A DNA stretch of 64,000 nucleotides from contig NZ_JAAALB010000001.1 of NCBI RefSeq assembly GCF_009905545.1, positions 1-64,000 on the forward strand, in the 5' to 3' direction. Source of the stretch: Cellulophaga sp. BC115SP (lineage in GTDB: Bacteria; Bacteroidota; Bacteroidia; Cytophagales; Spirosomataceae). A model generated the notes under the pieces. The model made no database searches and was not told the origin of the DNA. It saw nothing but the letters and a program-made list of their open reading frames with translations. The position numbers and the translations under genes were made by a program. Below are positions 18,480 through 27,139 of this stretch, one piece after another; position 1 is the first letter of the stretch, and every line of letters begins with the position of its first letter.

Positions 18480-19007
18480 TTAGTCATTCAAATACACATC
18501 CAACAAGCCTTCTGGCAGATTCACTTGCAATGTTTGTGCTTCTTTATCTGCGCCTAAAACGATTTCTGGATCCACAGGGATTAGCACTTCTTTATTTTGG
18601 TATGACATTACTAACAAATCTTGTGCTTGCATCGCATAAACTGTTTGCACAAGACCAAGAGGGCCAAGTTTCTCATCTATTACTTGAAAACCTATCACTT
18701 CATGATAATAGAATTGCTCACCATCTAGTTCTGGCAATACTTCCAAAGGCAAAAATGCTTGAAGATTCAACAACTCTTCTGCTTTTTCGAAAGTGTCACA
18801 ATCTTCAAATTTTACAATAGCGCGGTTTCCTCTTAGCTGATAAGAGTCCATAAAGAAGGGTACTAATTCACCTCTTACTTCAAGAAATACGCTATCCATT
18901 TCCTCATAATCTTCAGGAAAGTCAACGTCTAACCACAGAATAACTTCTCCTTTTACCCCGTGAGTTTTGGTAATTTTACCTAATTCAAAACAATCTTCTT
19001 TAGTCAT
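18480..19007 (-). CDS. rimM: Ribosome maturation factor RimM
   Basis: RimM helps assemble the 30S head by acting on the S19/16S rRNA region. The 175-aa protein shows the N-terminal beta-barrel signature LGKITKTHGVKGEV (about 8-21) and a C-terminal PRC-barrel part with DLLVMSYQNKEVLIP (about 131-145). It lies between rpsP and trmD, as is standard. A strong hairpin with a T-run separates it from rpsP, so its expression should depend on read-through or a local promoter. Confidence 0.94.
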   Translation of the reverse strand: MTKEDCFELGKITKTHGVKGEVILWLDVDFPEDYEEMDSVFLEVRGELVPFFMDSYQLRGNRAIVKFEDCDTFEKAEELLNLQAFLPLEVLPELDGEQFYYHEVIGFQVIDEKLGPLGLVQTVYAMQAQDLLVMSYQNKEVLIPVDPEIVLGADKEAQTLQVNLPEGLLDVYLND

Positions 19008-19082
19008 TGTAGTATTTTATAGTATGGCTAACTTATGCAAATTATGAGTTTGTATAAGGCCTTAAAATCAGTATAAACAAAA

Positions 19083-19123
19083 AAATGATACAAATCTAGA
19101 ATAATAATAGATTTGTATCATTT
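19083..19123 (-). terminator. Terminator between rpsP and rimM
   Basis: AAATGATACAAATCTA (19083-19098) pairs perfectly with TAGATTTGTATCATTT (19108-19123), loop 9 nt. Read on the minus strand it is followed by a T-run (19078-19085 in A's on the plus strand). It begins 25 nt past the rpsP stop. Confidence 0.8.
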
Positions 19124-19147
19124 AATATAGGTAATGTCTTTTGAGAA

Positions 19148-19669
19148 TTACTCTGCAGACTCTTCAGCAGCTTCTTGAGATGCTTCTTCAGCAGCAGGAG
19201 CTTCTTCAACTACAGCGTTTTTCTTTGCAATAGCTTCAGCACGAGCAGCATTTACTTTAGCTTCATCAGCTAAACGAGCAGCTTTCTCAGCTTCTTTCTT
19301 AGAAAGTAATGAATCAGCTTTTCCAGAGATTTTAGAATCTTTAACATTCTTCCACTCACTGAATTTAGCGTCAGCAGTTTCTTGAGAAATAGCGCCTTTG
19401 TTAACACCTACTTGCAAATGTTTTTTCAACAATACGCCTTTGTATGACAAAATCGCACGAGCAGTATCAGTCGGCTGAGCACCGTTCAATACCCATTGCA
19501 AAGCTTTATCATCATTAAGATTGATGCTTGCAGGGTTTGTGTTTGGGTTGTATGTACCGATTTTTTCGATGAAACGACCATCACGAGGAGCTCTAGCATC
19601 TGCTACTACGATATCGAAAATCGCTAATTTTTTACGTCCACGACGTGCTAATCTAATTTTAACAGCCAT
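19148..19669 (-). CDS. rpsP: 30S ribosomal protein S16 with long C-terminal extension
   Basis: The first about 80 residues are canonical bS16 ([14 protein letters not shown]..., [25 protein letters not shown]), needed for 30S assembly. Two further parts follow: a linker with lysines and an Ala/Glu/Lys-rich tail (about 125-173, ending [13 protein letters not shown]), giving 173 aa against about 80-90 in most bacteria. Long acidic tails on bS16 are known in Bacteroidota. It is the first gene of rpsP-rimM-trmD, with a good promoter 65 bp upstream and a terminator right after it. Confidence 0.95.
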   Translation of the reverse strand: MAVKIRLARRGRKKLAIFDIVVADARAPRDGRFIEKIGTYNPNTNPASINLNDDKALQWVLNGAQPTDTARAILSYKGVLLKKHLQVGVNKGAISQETADAKFSEWKNVKDSKISGKADSLLSKKEAEKAARLADEAKVNAARAEAIAKKNAVVEEAPAAEEASQEAAEESAE

Positions 19670-19731
19670 TTTTTATTTACTTTTTAGTGAAGGAACCCGT
19701 CCCTCGGTTATGGTATTTGTAAATTGGAGTG

Positions 19732-19761
19732 CAAAGATAATCAAAATTACGCAGTTAGCAA
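19732..19761 (-). promoter_or_regulatory. Bacteroidota-type promoter of rpsP
   Basis: On the minus strand TTGC (19758-19761) stands 18 bp before TATCTTTG (19732-19739), matching the -33 TTG and -7 TAnnTTTG elements. It would give a leader of about 55 nt before the rpsP ATG. Confidence 0.65.
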
Positions 19762-19863
19762 GGTTCTTTGGGAAAAATCTCAAAAAAGTATTCAAAATTA
19801 TATAAGATAATTCTATCAATAAAAAATTACCTCAAACAAAGACCTTTTTTGCCAAAACGTAGC

Positions 19864-19894
19864 AAAAAAACTACTCGAAGCAAGCTCCGAGTAG
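19864..19894 (-). terminator. Terminator of the RNase P RNA gene
   Basis: On the minus strand CTACTCG (19888-19894) pairs with CGAGTAG (19871-19877) and a seven-T run follows (19864-19870). It begins 10 nt after the proposed RNA 3' end. Confidence 0.8.
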
Positions 19895-19903
19895 CCATAA
19901 GAC

Positions 19904-20300
19904 CTAAAGTAAATCTATAAGCCGGATTCTGTCAGTCACAAAATGTCCAATTTTGCGCTGTCTTATCATTTATCTCGACGAATCGTCACCGATACGCTCT
20001 ATCAACCTACCCACTGACATCGGGCGAGCAGCCCTTTTTCCAAACCCGAAAGTTTTTCTCGCCAGCCTATTTGGTCTTTCAACTCATGAGGTTTACCTCT
20101 GCCCCGTTTGTCACCAAACGGGCGGTAGGCTCTTACTCTACCTTTTCACCCTTACCCTTACAGGCGGTAATTTTCTGTGGCACTAGCTGTCACGTTTTCG
20201 TCGCCAAAACCGTGCCTTCCCGTTAGGAAGCATGACGCTCTTTGTTGTCCAGACTTTCCTCCCCTACATGAAGCAGAGGCGATAAGACGACTTACTTCGC
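19904..20300 (-). ncRNA. rnpB: RNase P RNA, class A
   Basis: The catalytic RNA that removes 5' leaders from pre-tRNA. On the minus strand the 5' part has AAGTAAGTCGTCTTATCGC and then the universal core GAGGAAAGTCTGGAC (20247-20261). The 3' end carries the conserved ACAGAATCCGGCTTATAG (19914-19931). The P1 helix is visible as AAGTAA near the 5' end pairing with TTACTT near 19906-19914. The length of about 395 nt fits class A. Ends are estimates from P1. Two open frames across this region are shadows of the structured RNA. A factor-independent terminator follows. Confidence 0.93.
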
Positions 20301-20371
20301 CACAAAGGTAGCGAAATTTATGGATTGTTTGCAAAAAGCTTAAATCCATAAGCTCTTTGTCATACGAAATA

Positions 20372-21784
20372 CTATAATCCGTCGACCTTTAAGTTTAACT
20401 TACCTTTAGCAAAAATTACTGCTACAATAGAGTTGGGTGTCAAATAAACCTTATCTGGATTCAAGTCGGTGATATTTCCATTTAAGCTGATTCCTTTGCT
20501 AACTTGTTTATTCAAATTTGCCTGAATCTGCTTCTTCATATCGTCCACTTGCCCACCTATCTGAAACGTCATGGCATTTTTCATTACTGAAGTAAACTTT
20601 CCTTGAAAAATCCAACTTGCGGTACGGTGCAATAGGTTTTTGGTTTCTAAATCATAGTCAAAATGATCTAGATATACCGACTTTGTCTCAGGACTGTAGG
20701 TGGGGATACCTTTGTAATATATATTGCCATTTACACTACCCTTTAGTCCCGCTTTGATTACTACTTTTTCATTGCTTCCATAAATATCCAAAGCAGTTAC
20801 TCCCACGTTATATTTACCTTCCTTAAATGAAAAATTTTGTCCAACCAAGGTGTCAGCAGTAAGTCTTGCTGCTTCACTAAATGGAATTTCGGCAATGATT
20901 CCTACTTGGAAGTCTTCTGGGATTTGTTGTACAACCTTCAAGTCAGGAACTGAGGTTACTGGTTGAACTGTTGGTTTTGCTCCAGTTACAGTTTCTGTAT
21001 ACGCCTTAATCGCAATCGTTGATTTGATGCTATTCCCTGTAGTAACCAGTGGAGTCATTTGCAATTCTACTGGATTAATTTTCAACCATGTACGATACTT
21101 GTCTGAGAGCAAATATGGTTGCATAGAAGTATTCCAAGCTTGTACAACGTACTTCTTTATATCTACATTTTTGCGTACAGCATCGTCCAAAGCTTTTAGG
21201 ATAGTTCCTTGTTTAGATGTCAACGCTTTTTCAACCAAAGAGGTAACATTGATGTCATATCCAGCAATTCTAATGGTTGGCTTTTTGACCCAATCATAAC
21301 CCATCGGAAAACTCTGCACATTGGCTTCCCAATTAGGATTGATTGAGAATTTTGAACCAAATTTTACATTAAAGTCAAACTGTAACTCTTGTGCTGGCAG
21401 TTGCATACCCATCACTTTATATCCTACTTTTACCCAAACTTTGAGTGGCACCGTAAAATTAAAAGTCTCATTTTGAGCAGTTACGGTAATATCTTCTCGC
21501 TTCCAGACTTTACACATGAAATTATCATAATTGTTGTCGTCCATGCTATTGTCCTCAAACACCAAATCTTTTACATTGGTATTAATCTGACGAGATACAT
21601 CTGCCATTGTAATCTCGAAAGGTATTCCTAAGGTAGATAGATAGCGTTCCACTTGTTTCCCTTTTACATTATAAGATTCAGTTGGTGCCGTTGGGTTTGC
21701 GGTACTAGCACCTGTATTATTTGAACTTGCGCAGCCTTGTAAAATTAGGGTTCCTAAAGCAAAGGCAGCAATCAATTTTTTCAT
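20372..21784 (-). CDS. DUF4403 family lipoprotein
   Basis: A 470-aa lipoprotein: the signal sequence ends in the lipobox LQGC (residues 15-18), so it should be anchored to a membrane facing the periplasm or surface. The rest matches DUF4403, a Bacteroidota-rich family of unknown function. It has long amphipathic beta segments (for example LKVWVKVGYKVMGMQLP near 115 and LKLKINP-like repeats) suggestive of a tubular lipid-binding fold. That fold is an inference from the repeating pattern. It is followed by the Smr-domain gene upstream in the same direction (gap 37 bp), so they may be co-transcribed. Confidence 0.82.
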   Translation of the reverse strand: MKKLIAAFALGTLILQGCASSNNTGASTANPTAPTESYNVKGKQVERYLSTLGIPFEITMADVSRQINTNVKDLVFEDNSMDDNNYDNFMCKVWKREDITVTAQNETFNFTVPLKVWVKVGYKVMGMQLPAQELQFDFNVKFGSKFSINPNWEANVQSFPMGYDWVKKPTIRIAGYDINVTSLVEKALTSKQGTILKALDDAVRKNVDIKKYVVQAWNTSMQPYLLSDKYRTWLKINPVELQMTPLVTTGNSIKSTIAIKAYTETVTGAKPTVQPVTSVPDLKVVQQIPEDFQVGIIAEIPFSEAARLTADTLVGQNFSFKEGKYNVGVTALDIYGSNEKVVIKAGLKGSVNGNIYYKGIPTYSPETKSVYLDHFDYDLETKNLLHRTASWIFQGKFTSVMKNAMTFQIGGQVDDMKKQIQANLNKQVSKGISLNGNITDLNPDKVYLTPNSIVAVIFAKGKLNLKVDGL

Positions 21785-21821
21785 TGTGAAATTAGGGTTA
21801 AATGAAAAATGTTTTTAATTA

Positions 21822-22814
21822 TTACTTGATTTTCACTTTGGTTGCACCATAACCAAACTTTTCTTTTTGTGAATCTTCGAAATATTTGACGTTTTTGTGT
21901 CCAGAAAGTTTTTTATGTAATTCGTTTCTCAAAACGCCATTTCCTACACCATGAATAAAAATAATTTCGTCCATGCCATTAGCTATCGCAGCCTCAAATT
22001 GCTTTTCAAAAGTACTTAACTGCAATTCTAACATTTGTCTGTTTGACATAAATAAATAGTCATCCGTCAGCTCTTCGATATGCAAATCTACTACTTTAGC
22101 TGGCTTTGGAGGTATGACTAGCGTTGGTGTAGATGATGATTTTTCAAACATTTTCTCTACAATCTTTTCTGGTTCAATCTTTACTGGATTTACAGAATCC
22201 TCTATATCCAATTGAAACAAATGTGCTTCTTGATTTAGAATTGGAGCCTTTTGTTTATTCTTAAAAAATGTATTAATTCTAAACTTAATCGACTTTATGA
22301 GAGGCTGTTTCAACTGCATAAACGCAGGGCGATAATAAAACGCTTGGAAAGTAAATGTTCCCCAATTTTCGAATTCAGGTACTAAAACATGTTGTACTTT
22401 TTGCTGCGTTTTTGGTTTCAAAATACCTGAAGCCAAACCTCTATGATGAGGGTCAGTGCCTACCGATAGCATAAACGGCAAATCCCAATCGGTATTGTTG
22501 ATGATGTACTGAGAAAGTTCACGGTCGTTGACAGGGACAAAGGCCATATAAACACCTTTGTTTGACAAGACGTCAGAAGTAGTTGGACCTACACGGTCAT
22601 AAATAGAGCGTTGAGGCTCAAAAGTCGGTGTTGAAGCAACTGGTGCTTTGAATACCTTTTGCTCTAATTCCGAAATCACAACAGCTTCATTCCTTTTTAC
22701 AGGAATACGAAAACCGTCTTCAATCTCTACTTCTACAATATTATTGGGTAAGACTTTAGTTATTATTCCTTCTTCACGTCCGTGTACAAGACGAACTCTA
22801 TCACCTATATTCAT
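21822..22814 (-). CDS. DUF2027 and Smr domain protein
   Basis: A 330-aa cytosolic protein. The N-terminal 55 residues form a KOW/SH3-like barrel (MNIGDRVRLVHGREEG..., IEDGFRIPVKRNEAV), then comes a DUF2027 beta domain (about 75-190). The C-terminus has an Smr domain with the DLHIEEL start at about 245, and FIHGVGNGVLRNELHKKL at about 287-304. The HGxGxGxLR loop is the nuclease signature shared with MutS2. Unlike MutS2, no ATPase is attached. The role is likely nucleic-acid cleavage or ribosome rescue, by analogy with Smr proteins. Confidence 0.85.
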   Translation of the reverse strand: MNIGDRVRLVHGREEGIITKVLPNNIVEVEIEDGFRIPVKRNEAVVISELEQKVFKAPVASTPTFEPQRSIYDRVGPTTSDVLSNKGVYMAFVPVNDRELSQYIINNTDWDLPFMLSVGTDPHHRGLASGILKPKTQQKVQHVLVPEFENWGTFTFQAFYYRPAFMQLKQPLIKSIKFRINTFFKNKQKAPILNQEAHLFQLDIEDSVNPVKIEPEKIVEKMFEKSSSTPTLVIPPKPAKVVDLHIEELTDDYLFMSNRQMLELQLSTFEKQFEAAIANGMDEIIFIHGVGNGVLRNELHKKLSGHKNVKYFEDSQKEKFGYGATKVKIK

Positions 22815-22938
22815 TTTTAAATTGTTTTCGTTGGTTGAATGATAGCGCTGCTATCTATTTTTTATACAATATTACAGACAATTTGGGTAACGAAATGTTA
22901 TTTTCTCTTAAATCCTATTTCTAAGATGTTGGTTCATT

Positions 22939-23823
22939 TTAAAAATAGATCGGATGAAAAATTACTCCTTTCTTCGTGCTAAACTCAAGTGTTGGCGCAG
23001 GAATTTTGATTTGGTCTACAAGAAATAAAAGGCTATTCAAAAATTTCGATTTTGTTTTAATATGACTCAAATTAAAGTCTAAAGCCAAGTAGTATTGACG
23101 GTAAGGGAAAAATCCATTTTGCTGACTCTTAGCTACCTCAGCATTGACCATATCTTGTATCCCATAACCTACAGCCAGATTGAGCCACTTGGGAAACTTG
23201 CTTGGTTTCGGCAAAAAACTACTGATATTTCCAGAAAACCAATAGGTTTGCCCATTGTAATCTTTGAGCCATTGTTCACTCATTGATTTGCCCAAAAGTT
23301 TAGGATTTTGACTTGCGAGACTGGTATTATGAAATGACCATTTGGGCTGTATTCGGGTTTCACCCCACAAATATTGTTGTCCAACATAAAGACTCGGACC
23401 AAGAATATTAGCAGTCATATCGCCCCATGAAAATCCATAGTCAGGCTGAGTGCCATCAAGTATTTCGATGGTTGTCATAAAAGTTAAACTAGAAATCCCA
23501 GCCCATAACGCTGCTTTTTGCGGAGATAAACCTGCCCACTTAAATGCTTGCGCATTAACTCTAGTCAAATGGTAATTGGTATAAAAATGTCCTAATTTAT
23601 CAATCTGAAGCCATTCAGAATTATCATCAAAAAAGCGAAAACCCTGCGCTTTTTCTCCATACCAAGCCGAACTTAACCCTGCAATTGCTCCTGTATAAGC
23701 TATAGATTCAGCCAAAATTAAATTTCGTAATCTTTGATGATGCAGTGTATCCGACTGGGCGAAAAGTGGATAATATCCTATAAAGAAGGTTAAGAAAAAA
23801 TATTTGAGAGAGCGAAAAACCAT
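22939..23823 (-). CDS. DUF2279 family exported protein
   Basis: A 294-aa protein from the ATG at 23823, which opens a signal peptide (MVFRSLKYFFLTF..., cleavage after LFAQ); the frame upstream adds 21 residues with no signal character. The family core is visible in DKLGHFYTNYHLTR (about 73-86), TTIEILDGTQPDYGFSWGD (about 118-136) and the following NILGPSLYVGQQ. DUF2279 proteins are predicted periplasmic or outer-membrane-linked and are of unknown function. It is separated from leuB by a strong terminator and so is its own unit. Confidence 0.8.
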   Translation of the reverse strand: MVFRSLKYFFLTFFIGYYPLFAQSDTLHHQRLRNLILAESIAYTGAIAGLSSAWYGEKAQGFRFFDDNSEWLQIDKLGHFYTNYHLTRVNAQAFKWAGLSPQKAALWAGISSLTFMTTIEILDGTQPDYGFSWGDMTANILGPSLYVGQQYLWGETRIQPKWSFHNTSLASQNPKLLGKSMSEQWLKDYNGQTYWFSGNISSFLPKPSKFPKWLNLAVGYGIQDMVNAEVAKSQQNGFFPYRQYYLALDFNLSHIKTKSKFLNSLLFLVDQIKIPAPTLEFSTKKGVIFHPIYF

Positions 23824-23916
23824 AGCTTCAACATTAATAATGCGCAAAGCTACAGGGATTTTTAGTTTTCTCCCAAATCGTAACACTTTATGTGTGGTAA
23901 ACTTATATAAAAAGAA

Positions 23917-23946
23917 AAGGGGCTGAATCTTCAGCCCCTTTATATA
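23917..23946. terminator. Terminator of the leu operon
   Basis: AAGGGGCTGA pairs with TCAGCCCCTT around ATCT. On the minus strand a TTTTCTTTTT tract follows, 28 nt after the leuB stop. Confidence 0.87.
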
Positions 23947-23968
23947 AAAAGATGTTAATGACTAAGAA

Positions 23969-25039
23969 TTAGATTCTGTTCAAAATCTCTTCGCCAATTG
24001 CATTTGTTCCTAAAATCATATCTTTAGGAGTATCTTTTGTAGCGATGTCACCTGTACGGAAACCAGCTTTCAACACTTGGTCTACAGCATTGATGATAAC
24101 ATTAGCTTCATCTTTCAAGCCAAAAGAAATATCCAACAACAAAGCTGCTGACAATACAGAAGCCATTGGATTAGCAATACCTTTACCAGCGATGTCGTGC
24201 GCAGAACCGTGGATTGGCTCATATACACCTGTACTGTCACCTACTGAAGCAGATGCCAACATACCCATCGAACCAGCGATTTGAGAAGCTTCGTCAGTCA
24301 AAATGTCACCAAACAAGTTACCTGTTACTACTACGTCAAACTGCTTTGGATCTTTGATTAACATCATTGCACATGAATCCACAAACTGGTGTGTTACTTC
24401 TACCTCTGGATATTCTGGCGCAATTGCTTGTACGGTTTCTCTCCACAAACGGCTAGATTCTAATACGTTTGCTTTATCAACTGACATCAATTTTTTACCA
24501 CGAGTCATCGCAGCTTCAAATGCTTTACGAGCAATACGTTCTACTTCGTATTTGCTGTAAATCATCGTATCATAAGCTGAATTTCCGTCTTCGATACGCT
24601 CTCTTTTACCGAAATACACATCACCTGTTAACTCACGGAAGAACAAAATATCTGCTCCTTTTAAGATTTCAGGCTTGATGCTTGATGCTTCTAATAACTC
24701 ATCAAACAATTTGATAGGGCGTAAGTTTGCGTACAAACCTAACTCTTTACGCATTTTCAACAATCCTTGCTCAGGACGAACTTTTGCATGTGGGTCGTTA
24801 TCATATTTGATGTGTCCTACAGCACCAAAAAGGATAGCATCTGAAGCACGCATTTTCTCCAAAGTCTCAGCTGGAAGAGGTTCACCAGTAGCTTCGATAG
24901 CTACGTGACCGATAAGTGCTTCATCATAAGTAAATTCATGACCGAATTTCTCAGCGATTTTCTCTAAAACTTTTTTACCTACAGCGGTAACTTCTTGTCC
25001 GATGCCATCACCGGGAACGACTAAGATATGCTTTTTCAT
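23969..25039 (-). CDS. leuB: 3-isopropylmalate dehydrogenase
   Basis: LeuB oxidises and decarboxylates 3-isopropylmalate to 2-ketoisocaproate with NAD. The 356-aa protein has the beta-decarboxylating dehydrogenase signatures: GDGIGQEV at about 10-17, the metal-binding NLFGDILTDEASQIAGS (about 241-257), and EPIHGSAHDIAGKGIANP (about 273-290). It is the last gene of the leucine operon and is followed by a strong terminator. The gap to the upstream four-helix-bundle gene contains TAGGC-type repeats. Confidence 0.96.
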   Translation of the reverse strand: MKKHILVVPGDGIGQEVTAVGKKVLEKIAEKFGHEFTYDEALIGHVAIEATGEPLPAETLEKMRASDAILFGAVGHIKYDNDPHAKVRPEQGLLKMRKELGLYANLRPIKLFDELLEASSIKPEILKGADILFFRELTGDVYFGKRERIEDGNSAYDTMIYSKYEVERIARKAFEAAMTRGKKLMSVDKANVLESSRLWRETVQAIAPEYPEVEVTHQFVDSCAMMLIKDPKQFDVVVTGNLFGDILTDEASQIAGSMGMLASASVGDSTGVYEPIHGSAHDIAGKGIANPMASVLSAALLLDISFGLKDEANVIINAVDQVLKAGFRTGDIATKDTPKDMILGTNAIGEEILNRI

Positions 25040-25048
25040 TTTATTTCT

Positions 25049-25093
25049 AAGGCAAGGAGTTGTTAGGCACTAGGCAAAAAGTCTAACCTAAAC
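25049..25093. repeat. TAGGC-type repeat, leuB side of a four-helix-bundle gene
   Basis: AAGGCAAGGAGTTGTTAGGC followed by ACTAGGCAAAAAG. It forms, with the inverted copy at 25499-25532, a pair that brackets the four-helix-bundle gene. Confidence 0.65.
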
Positions 25094-25101
25094 AAATCCT
25101 T

Positions 25102-25461
25102 TCAATTTATTTTTTTTATAAGCGAATACAACATTTTATCTAACTCTATACTCATGCTATCTATCTCAAAAAAAGCATTTTCTGTCAGATAGTTTAACCT
25201 TTTTGCAATTTCTATTTGGGTTTGTAGTTCATACAATGATCCTAAAGCCATGTGTAAAAACCTTTTATAATCAGCAGATGAAGATCGACCATAGCCCTCA
25301 GCAATATTACTTGGAATTGATACAGCGCATCGACGCATTTGGTTAGTCAACCCATACTGTTCTTCTTTTGGGAAAAAAGAAGTATGAGAGTAACATAGAG
25401 TAACGAGGTCAACCCCTTTTTGCCAGACTTTTAAGTCTCTATAGCTTTTTATAAATCCCAT
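25102..25461 (-). CDS. Four-helix-bundle protein (S23/IVS, TIGR02436 type)
   Basis: A 119-aa all-helical protein of the family first seen in 23S rRNA intervening sequences and related in fold to Avd of diversity-generating retroelements. Typical motifs are visible: YRDLKVWQKGVDL at the start, LTNQMRRCAVSIPSNIAEG (about 38-56) and ADYKRFLHMALGSLYELQTQ (about 62-81). The function of stand-alone members is unknown; RNA or DNA binding is suspected because of basic surfaces. It sits inside the leucine operon and is flanked by inverted TAGGC-type repeats. The second copy at 27810 shares only about a third of its residues. Confidence 0.9.
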   Translation of the reverse strand: MGFIKSYRDLKVWQKGVDLVTLCYSHTSFFPKEEQYGLTNQMRRCAVSIPSNIAEGYGRSSSADYKRFLHMALGSLYELQTQIEIAKRLNYLTENAFFEIDSMSIELDKMLYSLIKKIN

Positions 25462-25498
25462 AATTTTAATTGTAGAACCTTGAGTTTGATACTGCTAA

Positions 25499-25532
25499 TA
25501 ACCTAATGCCTCTTTGCCTAAACCCTCTCCCC
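25499..25532. repeat. TAGGC-type repeat, inverted copy
   Basis: AACCTAATGCCTCTTTGCCT followed by AAACC reads on the minus strand as TTTAGGCAAAGAGGCATTAGG, opposite in orientation to the copy at 25049-25093. Confidence 0.6.
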
Positions 25533-25535
25533 TAA

Positions 25536-27050
25536 CTAAATAATATTCAACATCTTCTGAGTAGCTTTGATAGCTGATACCGTCTGATCTGAATCTAGTC
25601 CTCTGGTTTTAAAGTCTTTACCTTTATGATCCCAAGTAATAATGGTTTCGCAAAGGGCGTCGGTTTTACCACCAGGAGGAATACGTACTGCATAGTCGGT
25701 TAGATTAGGCAATGAAATCCCCTTAACACAGTAGATTTTCTTCAAGGCATTCATGAATGCATCGTATTGACCATCTCCTTGAGCACTTTCCTCATAAATT
25801 CTCTCACCTACTTGTACTTGTACAGTAGCAGAAGGTTTGAGGTTTTTAGAATGTGTCAAAACATAATTCACGACGACAACTTTTTCTTCAATGGTATTAC
25901 TATCGAGTACGTCAGAAATAATGTATGGTAAATCTTCACGTGTTACCACTTCTTTTCTATCGCCTAATTCGATAATACGTTGAGTAATCAGCTTGAGGTC
26001 GGCATCCGCTAATTTGATTCCTAATTCTTGCAAATTTTTCTCAATATTAGCTTTACCTGACGTTTTCCCCAAAGCATATTTACGCTCACGACCAAAACGC
26101 TCTGGCATTAGGTCGTTGAAGTAAAGATTCTTCTTGTTATCACCGTCGGCATGAATACCCGCAGTTTGAGTAAACACGTTTTCACCTGTAATAGGCTTGT
26201 TGACAGGAATACGGAATCCAGAGAAAGTTTCGACTAATTTACTAATTGTATATAATGAACTTTCGTTGACAGAGGTTGTAGCCTCTTCTTTCATAAAGTC
26301 ATTAATTACTGCAATGGCACTCGACAAAGGTGCATTTCCAGCACGTTCGCCCATCCCATTGACAGTCAAATGCAAGCCATGAGCTCCCGCTTTGATAGCT
26401 TCCATCACATTGGCGATACTCAAATCGTAGTCGTTATGTGCATGAAAGTCAAAATGCGTAGTTGAATAGCGTTTCACCAACAAATCGATATACTCGAAAG
26501 TTTCTCTTGGAGTTAGGACTCCTAAAGTGTCTGGCAAAAGAACTCTTTTGATGGGTTGTTTTGTCAAGAAATCAAGGTATTGTAAGACGTAGTCCTGAGA
26601 GTTACGCATACCATTACTCCAATCTTCGAGATAAACATTACAAGCAATACCTTTTGAACCAGCGAGTTCGATAACCTTTGCAATATCAGCAAAATGTTGC
26701 TCAGGTGTTTTTTTGAGTTGGTGGGTTAGGTGGTTAAGAGAGCCTTTAGTAAGTAAGTTCATTACCTTAGCTCCCGCTTCCAACATCCAATTGACTGATG
26801 TTTCGCCATCGACAAATGTCAATACTTCTACTTTATCGATAAATCCATTTTCGGAAGCCCATTCTGTAACTTTTTTTACAGCTTGAAATTCACCTTCGGA
26901 CACTCTCGCAGAAGCAATCTCGATTCTATCAACTTTAACTTCTTGTAAAAGTAGTTGAGCGATTGTTAGTTTTTCGGGAGCGGAAAAAGATACACCACTG
27001 GTTTGTTCTCCGTCACGGAGAGTGGTGTCCATAATTTCGATATGTCTCAT
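25536..27050 (-). CDS. 2-isopropylmalate / citramalate synthase family enzyme
   Basis: A 504-aa acyl-CoA:2-ketoacid aldol enzyme with the DRE-TIM signature MDTTLRDGEQTSGVSF at about 7-22. The HxH metal motif lies in DFHAHNDYDLS (about 201-211), VNGMGERAGNAPLS at about 230-243, and a C-terminal LeuA dimer/regulatory domain (about 370-500). Sitting between leuD and leuB, it most simply provides 2-isopropylmalate for leucine. It is nevertheless of the long variant typical of Bacteroidota, where citramalate synthase activity for isoleucine is also possible. I therefore give no symbol. Part of the leuC-to-leuB operon. Confidence 0.88.
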   Translation of the reverse strand: MRHIEIMDTTLRDGEQTSGVSFSAPEKLTIAQLLLQEVKVDRIEIASARVSEGEFQAVKKVTEWASENGFIDKVEVLTFVDGETSVNWMLEAGAKVMNLLTKGSLNHLTHQLKKTPEQHFADIAKVIELAGSKGIACNVYLEDWSNGMRNSQDYVLQYLDFLTKQPIKRVLLPDTLGVLTPRETFEYIDLLVKRYSTTHFDFHAHNDYDLSIANVMEAIKAGAHGLHLTVNGMGERAGNAPLSSAIAVINDFMKEEATTSVNESSLYTISKLVETFSGFRIPVNKPITGENVFTQTAGIHADGDNKKNLYFNDLMPERFGRERKYALGKTSGKANIEKNLQELGIKLADADLKLITQRIIELGDRKEVVTREDLPYIISDVLDSNTIEEKVVVVNYVLTHSKNLKPSATVQVQVGERIYEESAQGDGQYDAFMNALKKIYCVKGISLPNLTDYAVRIPPGGKTDALCETIITWDHKGKDFKTRGLDSDQTVSAIKATQKMLNII

Positions 27051-27058
27051 ATTTTGCC

Positions 27059-27137
27059 ATAGGCAATAGGCTGTAAGCTATAAGCTCAGGGTACATAAAT
27101 AAACCCTTAGAGCTTACAGCCTACAGCCTACAGCATC
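27059..27137. repeat. Palindromic TAGGC-type repeat between leuD and the synthase gene
   Basis: TAGGCTGTAAGCT on the left is mirrored by AGCTTACAGCCTA on the right, with CAGGGT/ACCCT further in, giving a long imperfect hairpin with an ACATAAATAA loop. A further CAGCCTACAGCAT extends the right side. It lies in the leu operon without a four-helix-bundle gene. Confidence 0.7.
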
Positions 27138-27139
27138 TC

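Noticed and set aside
19953-20349. Two frames of 63-77 codons around 20 kb
   Set aside because: They lie over the RNase P RNA, whose conserved core and terminator explain the sequence.
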